33,627 bases of DNA from Caballeronia udeis (GCF_001544555.2 NZ_FCOK02000097.1:1-33627), one strand, 5' to 3'; positions 7,809 to 16,085 are shown, counted from the stretch's first letter. Numbers and translations: made by a program. The notes: generated by a model from the sequence alone, not told the origin.

Positions 7809-10049
7809 ATGCAATTAGCTTCGAAGAAAGCGCAGCCGTTGATTGGCGGCGACTTCCAAAGAATCGACGGTCCGCTCAAGGTAAGCGGCCTCGCGACGTA
7901 TACGTCGGATTTCATCTTGCCCGGGATGCTCTACGCCGTGCCCGTATGCGCGACGATCGGCAAGGGACGTGTGACGCGGCTCGACACCGCTGCTGCCGCG
8001 AAAATGCCCGGCGTAAAAGCGGTCTTCACACGCGAGAACATCGGCAAGTTTTATCGTGTCGGCTTCGCATCAGATGCGAAAATCGACGAAAAGCGCCCGC
8101 CCTTCGAGGATGACATCGTCTACTACTACGGCCAGTACCTTGCCGTAGTAGTGGCCAATACCTTCGAGCAGGCAACCGCAGCGTCCGCTGCCGTGAAGGT
8201 AAGCTATTCGACGAGCCAGCCCGATGTGCGCACGGAGATGTCGGCGGAAAACACGCCTTCTGTCGATACGCAGCGAGGCGACGTTGACACCGCTTTCGCC
8301 AATGCGCCTGATGCGCTCAAGCTTGACCAGACCTACACCACTCCGATCGAAACGCACAACCCGATCGAACTGCACGCGACTGTCGCCGCATTCGATGGCA
8401 CAAACTATACGTTCTACGAAACATCCCAGTCGATTGTCAACCAGCGGCAGGTCATGGCGCTGATGCTCGGCGTGCCGGAAGATCAGGTGCGCGTGATCAT
8501 GAAATACCTTGGCTCGGGATTCGGAGGGAAGCTGTTTCCATGGTCGCATTCGTTGCTCGCTGCCGCCGCGTCGCGCAATCTGCAGCGCCCCGTGAAGCTC
8601 GTGGTGACCCGCGAGATGATGTTTCATAACGTGGGCCACCGCACCAGCACGCAGCAGCGCATGCGTTTGTCGGCAACGCCCGATGGGCGCTTCACCTCGT
8701 TCCAGCAGGACTATATCTATCAGACGGCTCGACAGGAAACTCGCAAGGAGAACTGCGGAGAAGCGACGGGCTACCTGTACAGCTCGCCTAACCTGCGCGT
8801 GACTGCCGCCTTCGCGCGCCGGGACATCGCACCCAGCACGTCCATGCGCGGCCCAGGTGCGGTTCCCGGCCTGTTCGCAATCGAGTCGGCTGTTGACGAA
8901 CTCGCCATCAAGCTCAACGTCGATCCGGTCCGCTTGCGCCTGATCAACGAACCCGCCATGGACGAAAGCCGGAACGTGCCGTTCTCGTCCCGGCACCTCA
9001 AGGAGTGCCTGACGCTCGGCGCTGACAAGTTTGGCTGGTCGAACCGCACCGCTGCCGTCGGCTCGATGCGGCGCGATGGCCTGGTGGTCGGTTGGGGTGC
9101 CGCAGCGGGGTCGTGGGCAGCGAGGCGCTTACCCGCTGAAGCGATCGTCGAACTGCATGGGGATGGGACTGCTCGCGTAGCGACGGCGACGCAGGATATC
9201 GGCACGGGCACCTACACCATCCTGGCCCAGATGGTCTCCAATCTGACCGGAATCGCGCTCAACAAGATTTCCGTGATAATCGGCGATACACGTTTGCCGC
9301 CGGGACCATTGTCCGGTGGCTCGATGGTGACCGCGTCGCTCGTTCCCGCCGTGACGCAGGCCACCCAGGCTGTCGTACAGCAACTTCTTGCGACTGCCGC
9401 CGGGGCGGACAATTCGCCGTTCAAGGGGCAGCCGGTGGACGCGCTGGGTTTCGAACAAGGCATGGTCTATCACAAAGGGACCTCGCCCGGAGCGGGCGTG
9501 CCATTTGAACGAATTCTGGCACCTGCGCAGGTCAGCATCCTGCTGGGCAGAGGTCGTTCCGCTGCGAGCCAGGCAGATGCCGACGCGGACAAAGTATCGA
9601 TCCACTCGTATTGCGCGCATTTTATCGAGGTCACGTGGCAGCCGGAAACCGCACCGTTACGTGTGAGCCGGGTTGTGAGCGTGATCGACGGAGGCAAGAT
9701 CATCAATGCGCGCACGGGTCTGAACCAGATCGAAGGGGCGATCGTGATGGGCGTCGGCATGGCGCTGTTCGAGGAGACGCACTACGACTCGCGTTCAGGC
9801 GCGCCGCTGAATCGCAACCTCGCCGACTATGTGATGACGACACATGCCGATTCACCGAAGATGGACGTAACGTTCCTGGACTATCCGGATTTCGCACTGA
9901 ATCCACTCGGTGCGCGCGGGATTGGAGAGATCGGCCTGGCAGGCATTGCGCCTGCCATTACGAATGCCGTCCATCATGCGACAGGAATACGCGTGCGCAA
10001 TCTTCCTGTGCGGATCGAAGACCTTCTGGCGGCGCGAGGACAGGCCTAA
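7809..10049 (+). CDS. paoC: Aldehyde oxidoreductase molybdenum-cofactor subunit (PaoC/YagR-like)
   Basis: Catalytic subunit of the xanthine oxidase family, 746 residues from ATG 7809, preceded by a GGAG ribosome site. The frame is open from 7647, but that upstream part overlaps paoB and is arginine-rich shadow sequence. The Moco-binding landmarks are present: GSGFGGK near residue 237, SMRGPGAVPG near 347 and the base Glu707 in GARGIGEIGL near the C-terminus, the residue that activates the hydroxyl ligand of molybdenum. The family oxidises aromatic or aliphatic aldehydes to acids. The paoB-paoC gap is 28 bases. No PaoD/XdhC-type cofactor-insertion chaperone follows; the next gene is a truncated minus-strand fragment. 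The chaperone must lie elsewhere or have been lost. Confidence 0.93.
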   Translation: MQLASKKAQPLIGGDFQRIDGPLKVSGLATYTSDFILPGMLYAVPVCATIGKGRVTRLDTAAAAKMPGVKAVFTRENIGKFYRVGFASDAKIDEKRPPFEDDIVYYYGQYLAVVVANTFEQATAASAAVKVSYSTSQPDVRTEMSAENTPSVDTQRGDVDTAFANAPDALKLDQTYTTPIETHNPIELHATVAAFDGTNYTFYETSQSIVNQRQVMALMLGVPEDQVRVIMKYLGSGFGGKLFPWSHSLLAAAASRNLQRPVKLVVTREMMFHNVGHRTSTQQRMRLSATPDGRFTSFQQDYIYQTARQETRKENCGEATGYLYSSPNLRVTAAFARRDIAPSTSMRGPGAVPGLFAIESAVDELAIKLNVDPVRLRLINEPAMDESRNVPFSSRHLKECLTLGADKFGWSNRTAAVGSMRRDGLVVGWGAAAGSWAARRLPAEAIVELHGDGTARVATATQDIGTGTYTILAQMVSNLTGIALNKISVIIGDTRLPPGPLSGGSMVTASLVPAVTQATQAVVQQLLATAAGADNSPFKGQPVDALGFEQGMVYHKGTSPGAGVPFERILAPAQVSILLGRGRSAASQADADADKVSIHSYCAHFIEVTWQPETAPLRVSRVVSVIDGGKIINARTGLNQIEGAIVMGVGMALFEETHYDSRSGAPLNRNLADYVMTTHADSPKMDVTFLDYPDFALNPLGARGIGEIGLAGIAPAITNAVHHATGIRVRNLPVRIEDLLAARGQA

Positions 10050-10064
10050 CGCCGCACTAAGCCA

Positions 10065-10335
10065 TTACATCGGCGGCGCAACGCCATCCTTCTCAACCAC
10101 TACGCGCGACGCCGCAAACTGCGTACCACTCACCGGCGTCGCGACGATAAACACCTTCTTGCCCGCGACCAGGTCCGTGCGCGCCGGCGCGAACGTCACC
10201 ACAGGCACGCCGTCCCGCACGGTCACCGTGTTGCTGCCGCCCTTGTATGACAGCTTCAGGTCACGCCCGCTCGTGCCTGTCACCGCCTGGTCGACATTCG
10301 CGTTCGGCATCGTGCTGTTCGGCGAGAGATCCCGC
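10065..10335. repeat. Left direct repeat flanking the adhesin
   Basis: About 271 bp, same orientation as 13827-14103. Homology begins exactly at the shared stop codon (TTACATCGGCGG) and ends near GGCGAGAGATCCC. The right copy has three extra bases (GCC). The two copies lie 3.76 kb apart. Confidence 0.85.
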
Positions 10336-10409
10336 ATCGTTCCAATCATCAGCCCATTTAGCAACTCAATCGAACACGATTCATGCGGACCTTCGTTATG
10401 CAGTATCAA
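10065..10409 (-). pseudogene. Truncated duplicate of the exported DUF5666-like gene at 13827-14459
   Basis: The frame encodes about 90 C-terminal residues nearly identical to the protein at 13827-14459 (from DLSPNSTM to VEKDGVAPPM, same stop). The matching DNA is about 10065-10335 against 13827-14103. By eye it differs by about 12 substitutions and one 3-base gap, roughly 95% identity. The signal peptide and first half are missing; residues encoded beyond 10336 are unrelated and run into AT-rich DNA. It has no convincing start or ribosome site and is most likely non-functional. It lies 15 bases past paoC, convergent with it. Together the two copies flank the adhesin gene as direct repeats. 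Confidence 0.85.
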
Positions 10410-10998
10410 CTCGCATATTTTGCGTTAGCAGTTTCGCAATTATTTAGGCGATATTTTATATCGACTGCGACATTCCTATTTGTACCGAGCGACAATATTT
10501 ATGAAAAAAACCGATTCAGATAATTGCGCGAAGTCAAATTCAATTGCGTGAAACTATCCAGAAACTGCCAACTCTGCATTGATAGCTCGTGATGATATTC
10601 GCTTGTCCACAATTTCATGATTCGACTCGTCCGCGCATTCGGAATTATCCCAATCTAAAACATGGCCATGGTGTATCGGCGCTCGCCTTCTCGCATTGCT
10701 GACTGGCTGAGCATTGGGCCCGTATGGCTTGGACTGTGAAGCTTGCCTCGAAGCGCGTTTAAAGGGCTGATAGACGACCTGCTCCGTCCTTAAGAATTTA
10801 AGAACTGTCTCATTAAGTCTTAAATTCGAAAGCATTACATTGGGTTGTCGCCGGAAGAAGTAACAAATTGATCGGATTCATCTCTTTTCTACGGTCGATT
10901 TCTCAATTCTTCCGCTCTCCCGCCTGACTGGCGAAATGCCCTGATAGGGCCGCTTCTACAGCGAACGGCAAGTTGCCGCCTATTCAAAGGATAAAAAC
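10410..10998. other. AT-rich upstream region of the adhesin with inverted and direct repeats
   Basis: This stretch is clearly richer in A and T than its surroundings and holds no credible gene; a 93-codon minus-strand frame (10554-10835) has atypical composition and no ribosome site. Visible structures are: CGATA-N5-TATCG near 10448-10463; a direct repeat AATTGCGCGAA/AATTGCGTGAA at 10522-10532 and 10542-10552 (20-bp period); and a cluster of CTTAAG, TTTAAG, ATTAAG and TCTTAA at 10789-10823. That cluster includes a perfect 10-bp inverted repeat, GAATTTAAGA (10794-10803) with TCTTAAATTC (10818-10827). They probably hold the adhesin promoter and operators; the composition suggests foreign origin. 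Confidence 0.45.
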
Positions 10999-13674
10999 AT
11001 GAACACGTCTTATAAAACCGTATGGAATGAAACCACCCAAGCTTATGTTGCGGCGTCGGAAGTAGCGAAAAGTCGCGGCGGGAAGAGCCGGGGCAAGAAG
11101 GCGCTTCTCGGAATTCTGCTGGCGACCGGGCTCGCTGACAGTGGGTTCGCTCTTGCCGACGGTTTTTCGTCCGGCAGCGGGGCGGTCGCGGTCGGTGCGA
11201 ACGACACTGCTGTCGGTAATAACGCATACACATCCTCTAAGACGTGCCCTGGACAGGCCGTATCGGATTATTCAAGCTCTTTCGGGTACTCGGCGTCCGC
11301 AAGCGGTTGTTCAGCGACGGCGATCGGTAATGGTGCGCAGGCGGGGACAGCAGCTTTGGCCTCAACTTCGACATATACAACGGCCGTAGGAGGGGGGGCT
11401 CAAGCGCTGGCTGTCCAGTCGACAGCGCTGGGTTCGAACGCCATCGCCAGTCAGGACAATGCAACGGCGGTGGGAGCGTTCAGCCAAGCTAAAGGGGTGT
11501 CGGCATTCGCAATGGGTGCTCAGGCTAAAGCACTCGCCGATGACTCCTGGGCTAACGGCACCAGCGCGACAGTCAATACGGGAGCGTCGCGCTCGATCGC
11601 CGTTGGTTCGAACTCATCGATCGCGGCCAACATGACAGACAGCCTTGCGATGGGGTCTTCCTCAACGGTTAGTTCGTTGGGTTCGATGGCGATCGGCTCC
11701 TCCACCAATGTTGGTACCGGAGCAAACAATTCGACTGCCATTGGTTACAAAGCACAAGTCAACAACAACGCCACTAACTCCATGGCGCTTGGCGCGAATT
11801 CGGTTGCAAGCGTTGCCAACTCTGTGTCTGTTGGCGCTGCCGGCTCGGAGCGTCAAATTGTAAACGTGGCGGCCGCTAAGCAGGGCACGGGCGCGGTCAA
11901 CTATGCGCAATTGCAGGCGGCGGGCCTGACGGTCGACACGAGCGGCAACGCAACGAACTCGTTCGTCGCGTACGACGATGCGACCCAAGGCAAGGTGACG
12001 CTTGGGGGCGCCTCAGGTACGGTACTGACGCACGTGGCGGCTGGCGAGGTGTCGGAGTCGAGCACGGATGCAGTGAACGGCTCGCAGCTGCACACGACGA
12101 ACCTGAACGTTACGCAGAACACCACCGATATCGCGAAGAACGCGACTGACATCACGAACGTCGATTCGCGCGTGACGACCGTTGCAAACTCGGTCACAGA
12201 CATCACGAACCAGCTCAACAGCGGCGAAGTGGGCCTGGTGCAACAGGACCAGACCACCCGCAACCTGACGGTCGGTGCTGCGACGGACGGCCTGCAGATC
12301 AGCATGGCCGGCGCGGCGGGCAACCGCGTGGTGACGGGCGTGGCGGCTGGCGGGGTGTCGGAGTCGAGCACGGAGGCGGTGAACGGCTCGCAGCTGTACG
12401 GCGTGTCCCAAAGCGTCGCGGATGCGATGGGCGGCGGCTCGAGTGTGAATGAGGATGGTTCGGTGACGAAGCCGCAGTACGACATCGGCGGCAACACCTT
12501 CGGCAACGTGGGTGACGCGCTGACCAACCTGGATGGCCGTACCACGCAGAATACCGACAACATTGCGACCATGAGCAGCGCGCTGAAAGACATCAACAGC
12601 GGCGGCGGCATGACGTACTTCCACTCGAACTCGATGCTGCCGGATTCGCAGGTAACAGGCACGGATTCGGTCGCGATCGGTGGCAATGCGCAAGCTTCAG
12701 CAAATGGCTCGGTGGCGCTGGGTGCAAATTCGGTGGCGGATCGTGCAAACGCGGTGTCGGTCGGCTCGGCCGGCAACGAACGGCAGATCAGCAACGTCGC
12801 AGCCGGTACAGCTGATACGGATGCAGTGAACGTCGCGCAGTTGAAGGCGACCGGAGTGATCGACAGCAACGGCAACACGAAGGCCGTGGTGACCTACGAC
12901 CACAACGCCGACGGTTCGGCGAACTACGGCAGCGCGACGATGGGTGACGGCGTCCCGGGTGGCACGACGATCCACAACGTGGCAGCCGGTGTAGACGATG
13001 CGGACGCAGTGAACGTCGCTCAAATGAACGCGGCGATCGGTGACCTGGCGACCATCGCGGCGAACGCGGCGGCGAATGTGTCGAACCCGCTCATTGCAGT
13101 GGACTCTGACCCCGCTGCCAAAGCAGCAACGGCAAGCGGCAAGCATGCCACGGCGATAGGCGCTAACGCGGCGGCTTCCGGTACCAATGCGGTTGCGATG
13201 GGCGCGGGCGCAGTGGCGAGTGCGGACAACTCCGTGGCGCTGGGTGCGAACTCGGTGGCCGACCGCGCGAACTCAGTGTCGGTGGGTGCAGCAGGCAGCG
13301 AGCGTCAGGTCACGAACGTCGCAGACGGTACGCAAGGTACCGACGCGGTGAACCTGAACCAGTTGAACGCGGCGGCGACGCAGTCCAACAACTACACCGA
13401 CGGCCGTATTGCCGGTGTGCAGAGCCAGCTCAACCAAGTCTCGAAAAGCGCGTATGCCGGCGTGGCAGCGGCGATGGCGATGCCCAATCTGACGCCCTCG
13501 GGTCCGGGCAAGACTATTGTTGCAGCGGGTGGCGCGGTTTATAAGGGCCAATCGGCAACAGCGGTGGGCGTAACCCATCGCTCGGAAAACAACCGCTGGA
13601 CTACGAATGGTGCTGTTTCGGTGACGTCAAGTGGCGATGCGGGCGTACGTGCCCAGGTCGGTTACGAGTTTTAA
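10999..13674 (+). CDS. YadA-like trimeric autotransporter adhesin
   Basis: Surface adhesin, 891 residues, expected to trimerise and export its own passenger (type Vc secretion). Residues 1-53 form an extended signal peptide: MNTSYKTVWNETTQAYVAAS and a KSRG motif (ESPR type), then a hydrophobic core ending ALADG. Residues about 60-275 are YadA-type head repeats (AVGNNAYTS, AIGNGAQAG, ALGSNAIAS). From about 275 to 800, head blocks alternate with neck/stalk modules marked by AVNYAQL, DAVNGSQL (twice), DAVNVAQL, DAVNVAQM and DAVNLNQL. The last 75-80 residues are the membrane anchor (AYAGVAAAMAMPNLTPSGPG ...) ending GYEF, with the terminal Phe expected of outer-membrane beta-barrels. ATG 10999 follows AAAGGA. 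A 20-bp hairpin follows. The length is modest for the family. It is flanked by direct repeats and AT-rich DNA, suggesting acquisition. Ligand unknown. Confidence 0.95.
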   Translation: MNTSYKTVWNETTQAYVAASEVAKSRGGKSRGKKALLGILLATGLADSGFALADGFSSGSGAVAVGANDTAVGNNAYTSSKTCPGQAVSDYSSSFGYSASASGCSATAIGNGAQAGTAALASTSTYTTAVGGGAQALAVQSTALGSNAIASQDNATAVGAFSQAKGVSAFAMGAQAKALADDSWANGTSATVNTGASRSIAVGSNSSIAANMTDSLAMGSSSTVSSLGSMAIGSSTNVGTGANNSTAIGYKAQVNNNATNSMALGANSVASVANSVSVGAAGSERQIVNVAAAKQGTGAVNYAQLQAAGLTVDTSGNATNSFVAYDDATQGKVTLGGASGTVLTHVAAGEVSESSTDAVNGSQLHTTNLNVTQNTTDIAKNATDITNVDSRVTTVANSVTDITNQLNSGEVGLVQQDQTTRNLTVGAATDGLQISMAGAAGNRVVTGVAAGGVSESSTEAVNGSQLYGVSQSVADAMGGGSSVNEDGSVTKPQYDIGGNTFGNVGDALTNLDGRTTQNTDNIATMSSALKDINSGGGMTYFHSNSMLPDSQVTGTDSVAIGGNAQASANGSVALGANSVADRANAVSVGSAGNERQISNVAAGTADTDAVNVAQLKATGVIDSNGNTKAVVTYDHNADGSANYGSATMGDGVPGGTTIHNVAAGVDDADAVNVAQMNAAIGDLATIAANAAANVSNPLIAVDSDPAAKAATASGKHATAIGANAAASGTNAVAMGAGAVASADNSVALGANSVADRANSVSVGAAGSERQVTNVADGTQGTDAVNLNQLNAAATQSNNYTDGRIAGVQSQLNQVSKSAYAGVAAAMAMPNLTPSGPGKTIVAAGGAVYKGQSATAVGVTHRSENNRWTTNGAVSVTSSGDAGVRAQVGYEF
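12034..12396 (+). repeat. 57-bp internal repeat pair in the adhesin stalk
   Basis: 12034-12090 and 12340-12396 differ at only three positions, all visible by eye, and lie 306 bp (102 codons) apart in frame. Both encode the neck VAAG-V-SESST-AVNGSQL. A more diverged module pair (12714-12846 and 13236-13366) encodes ADRAN-VSVG-AG-ERQ followed by DAVN-QL. Such pairs could recombine in frame to change stalk length. Confidence 0.75.
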
Positions 13675-13706
13675 CCAGCCGCACCGCCGATAACGTGCGG
13701 TAGTTG

Positions 13707-13750
13707 AACGAGAAACCCCGGCAGCCTTTCGGCTGCCGGGGTTTCTCGTT
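13707..13750. terminator. Bidirectional hairpin terminator between adhesin and exported-protein gene
   Basis: A perfect 20-bp stem (13707-13726 with 13731-13750) encloses a TTTC loop. The stem has AACGAGAAACCCC on one side and the complementary GGGGTTTCTCGTT on the other, so each strand ends the GC core with GTTT. It lies 33 bases past the adhesin stop and 77 bases past the minus-strand gene stop and can serve both. Confidence 0.8.
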
Positions 13751-13826
13751 ACTTGGCCAGGGACTCACTCTGCCGCAAAGCATCTTCCCCAACCCGCTAC
13801 CCAAACTCAAGCCGCTCAATCAGGCC

Positions 13827-14103
13827 TTACATCGGCGGCGCAACGCCATCCTTCTCAACCACTACGCGCGACGCCGCAAACTGCGTACCGCTCACCGGCG
13901 TCGCGACGATAAACACCTTTTTGCCCGCGATCAGGTCCGTGCGCGCCGCCGGCGCGAACGTCACCACAGGCACGCCGTCCGGCACCGTCACCGTGTTGCT
14001 GCCGCCCTTGTACGACAGCTTCAGGTCACGCCCGCTCGTGCCCGTCACGACCTGGTCGACATTCGCATTCGTCATCGTGCTGTTCGGCGAGAGGTCCCAC
14101 GCA
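13827..14103. repeat. Right direct repeat flanking the adhesin
   Basis: The 3' 277 bp of the intact exported-protein gene, matched by 10065-10335 in the same orientation. See the left copy for the comparison. Confidence 0.85.
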
Positions 14104-14459
14104 TAGTGGCCTTCACCCGTGCCGCGTGCCGCTTCCGGGAATACCAGCACTTCGGTCGCCGTCATCTTGCCGTCGGTACCCGTAGTCGCTGCCGTACCGA
14201 TGAACGAGCCGGCCTTGATGTCGGAGAGCTTGATGTTCTTCACCGCGGTGACCGGTGTGTCCTGCTTCATGTCGATTGTCACGGTGTCGCCGCTGCGACG
14301 ATGCACGGTCAGCGTATCGCCGGAAAACGAGACAATATCGCCGCGAATACGCGCGGGTTTGGCCGCCGGCGCCTGGGCAAATGCAACGCCGGCAAACGCG
14401 AGCACAACAACCGATACACCGAGTTTCAAACGCAATGAAGTAGATGACGCAATAGACAT
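13827..14459 (-). CDS. Exported DUF5666-like protein, third gene of the molybdoenzyme operon
   Basis: A 210-residue secreted protein. Residues 1-28 are a Sec signal peptide (hydrophobic core LGVSVVVLAFAGVAFA, cleavage after AFA). The mature part begins with an OB-like stretch, RIRGDIVSFSGDTLTVHRRS, and continues with alternating beta-strand patterns (VTIDMKQDTPV, VTAVKNIKLSDIKAGSFIG). This resembles DUF5666-type periplasmic beta proteins; no catalytic motif is seen and the function is unknown. It is the last gene of the cytochrome b/molybdopterin oxidoreductase operon, 35 bases after the oxidoreductase stop, so it probably assists that system or is co-regulated with it. A truncated near-copy of its C-terminal half lies at 10065-10409. 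DUF5666 membership is my recollection of the fold pattern and not certain. Confidence 0.85.
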   Translation of the reverse strand: MSIASSTSLRLKLGVSVVVLAFAGVAFAQAPAAKPARIRGDIVSFSGDTLTVHRRSGDTVTIDMKQDTPVTAVKNIKLSDIKAGSFIGTAATTGTDGKMTATEVLVFPEAARGTGEGHYAWDLSPNSTMTNANVDQVVTGTSGRDLKLSYKGGSNTVTVPDGVPVVTFAPAARTDLIAGKKVFIVATPVSGTQFAASRVVVEKDGVAPPM

Positions 14460-14494
14460 GGAGGCTCCAGTTTTAGTATTTGACGCGAGAAAAT

Positions 14495-15277
14495 TCAGGC
14501 ACCGCCGAACCAGTTGTAACCCTGGTTCTCCCAGTAACCGCCGGGATATTCGTTCGTCACGGTGATCGAGACAATATGCTTCGGGTTCTTGTAGCCAAGC
14601 TTCGTCGGCATGCGCAGCTTCATCGGGAAGCCGTACTTCGGCGGCAGGACCTGGCCGTCGTACGTCAGCGTCAGGAGCGTCTGGGCATGCAGCGCGGTCG
14701 GCATATCGATGCTGGTTGAATAGTTATCAGCGCAGTGAAACGCCACGTATTTGGCCGTGGTGTCGGCGCCGGAGCGCTTGAGGAAGTCGGCGAAACGCAC
14801 CCCGCCCCACTTGCCGATCGCGCTCCATCCTTCAATGCAGATGTGCCGCGTCACCTGGCTTTCCTGCGGCAACGCACGCAGCTCTTCAAGCGTCCAGACG
14901 TTCTTGCCCTTCACCAATCCACCAACCGGCAGCTTATACGTGGCTGCATCGACGATCGGTACATCGTCGATGTCGTAGAACGCGTTGAACGGGAACGGCC
15001 GCGTGATCATCGACTCGGGATAGGTCGGCGCGAGCTTGTTCGGATCGAAGAGGAAGGCCTGTGCTTCGTCATTGAAACGCGACATGGTCCGCAACACGGT
15101 GTTCACGGATTTATCGTCGGAGATATTGCAGCCTGACAGCATCATGAGACCGCCAAGCGACAAAATGCGTTTGCCGAAAAGTCGCCGCGCAGGCGCCTTC
15201 AGTTCATTGCGCGCATCTTTGAGAATGTTGTCGACATCAAGCTTCGACGCAATCAGTTCGCTCTTTCTGTTCAGCAT
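14495..15277 (-). CDS. Molybdopterin-dependent oxidoreductase (MsrP/sulfite oxidase fold), putative Tat lipoprotein
   Basis: A 260-residue enzyme of the sulfite-oxidase-fold family. Cys147 in RHICIEGWSAIGKWGG sits where MsrP (YedY) and sulfite oxidase place the cysteine that binds molybdenum. The N-terminus is unusual: about 30 polar residues, then ARRLFGKR (a twin-arginine-like motif at 31-32), a short hydrophobic run and LMMLSGC with a lipobox cysteine at residue 50. This suggests Tat export followed by lipidation, anchoring the enzyme on the periplasmic side of a membrane. MsrP repairs oxidised methionine in periplasmic proteins; whether this smaller homologue does the same is unknown. The ATG lies 3 bases after the cytochrome b stop, so translation is probably coupled and the cytochrome is the likely electron donor. 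Confidence 0.88.
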   Translation of the reverse strand: MLNRKSELIASKLDVDNILKDARNELKAPARRLFGKRILSLGGLMMLSGCNISDDKSVNTVLRTMSRFNDEAQAFLFDPNKLAPTYPESMITRPFPFNAFYDIDDVPIVDAATYKLPVGGLVKGKNVWTLEELRALPQESQVTRHICIEGWSAIGKWGGVRFADFLKRSGADTTAKYVAFHCADNYSTSIDMPTALHAQTLLTLTYDGQVLPPKYGFPMKLRMPTKLGYKNPKHIVSITVTNEYPGGYWENQGYNWFGGA

Positions 15278-15280
15278 GGT

Positions 15281-15898
15281 TCAACGGCCCCGGATCATCA
15301 GCAACAACGAGCGTGGAACGAGCGCGACCATCACCACGTGCAATACGAAAAACGCCACCAGGAAACTCATCGCGAAGAAGTGCACCACGCGAGCGTTGTC
15401 GTAACCGCCCATGAGGTCGCGCAGCCAGGGGAATTGCACCGACTTCCAGACCGCAAGACCCGACAGGATGACGACCACAATGTCCACGATCACCGCCAGA
15501 TACGCAGCCTTCTGCACGGCGTTGTAATGCGTGAGATCGTCATGCTTGAGCTTGCCGGTCAGCGCGGCACGCAGATCGCCGAAGATGCTTTTGACGCTGA
15601 GCGGAAACAGCTTGCGGCGAAACCGTCCGGAGACGATGTTCAGCCCCACGTACACCAGGAAGTTCGCGACCAGCACCCACATGGCCGCGAAGTGCCACAG
15701 CAACGCGCCGCCCAGCCATCCGCCCAACGTGATGCTTGACGGAAAAACCAGCGAAGGGAAAATCGGCGAAGCGTTATAGACCTGCCAGCCGCTCGTCACC
15801 ATCACCACCACCGCCAGCGCGTTGATCCAGTGCGTGATGCGAACCCAGCCGGGCTGGGCTATGACATGAGTCGAAAGTTGAGTCGAAGATGAATTCAA
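15281..15898 (-). CDS. Cytochrome b561-type membrane subunit, likely electron donor to the molybdoenzyme
   Basis: An inner-membrane di-heme cytochrome b with four hydrophobic helices and histidines in the right places: ITHW (His23) in helix 1, LLWHFAAMW (His69) in helix 2, and VVHFFAM and VLHVVM in helix 4. It ends in the common VPRSLLLMIRGR tail. This b561/hydrogenase-cytochrome-b family passes quinol electrons to periplasmic partners, matching the MsrQ role although MsrQ belongs to a different family. Start choice: the frame is open to a GTG at 16003, but the extra 35 residues look non-coding. I prefer TTG at 15898 (MNSSSTQLSTHVIAQPGW), which has GAGG about eight bases upstream and gives the short N-terminus usual in the family, 205 residues. 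First gene of a three-gene operon divergent from the two-component system. Confidence 0.85.
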   Translation of the reverse strand: MNSSSTQLSTHVIAQPGWVRITHWINALAVVVMVTSGWQVYNASPIFPSLVFPSSITLGGWLGGALLWHFAAMWVLVANFLVYVGLNIVSGRFRRKLFPLSVKSIFGDLRAALTGKLKHDDLTHYNAVQKAAYLAVIVDIVVVILSGLAVWKSVQFPWLRDLMGGYDNARVVHFFAMSFLVAFFVLHVVMVALVPRSLLLMIRGR

Positions 15899-16069
15899 GC
15901 TCGCCTCGTGATGGGATGGATCGAACGGGATGCAAAGATGCTGTGACTTGAGGATTCGGGGGACTTGATGGGCACATGACCACGCCGCAAGGTGCCAAGG
16001 CACGATCCGCGAAGGCCTCGTCTGGATTCCATCTTAGCTACCGCACGCTGATCGGCGGATGACGCGTTA

Positions 16070-16085
16070 ATGACTTTTTTGTCAT
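16070..16085. promoter_or_regulatory. ATGAC-N6-GTCAT dyad, probable response-regulator operator
   Basis: ATGACTTTTTTGTCAT is a perfect 5+5 inverted repeat with a 6-base spacer in the divergent region between the cytochrome b operon and the regulator gene. OmpR-family metal or oxidant regulators (CusR, CopR, HprR) bind similar dyads with a period of about 11 bp. A TAGAAT at 16112-16117 would be a suitable -10 for the regulator gene; its transcript would start near 16124, placing the dyad centre about 46 bases upstream over a poor -35, as expected for an activator. The link to this regulator is an inference. Confidence 0.6.

Noticed and set aside
10501..10551. 16-codon frame starting ATG AAA AAA ACC in the AT-rich region
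   Set aside because: No ribosome site and no similarity to a known leader or toxin peptide; likely chance in A-rich sequence.
10554..10835. 93-codon minus-strand frame upstream of the adhesin
   Set aside because: No ribosome site and no recognisable protein; it covers the repeat cluster that looks regulatory.
10065..14103. The repeat-flanked adhesin segment as a composite transposon
   Set aside because: The repeats are pieces of an ordinary exported-protein gene, with no transposase, terminal inverted repeats or evident target duplications.
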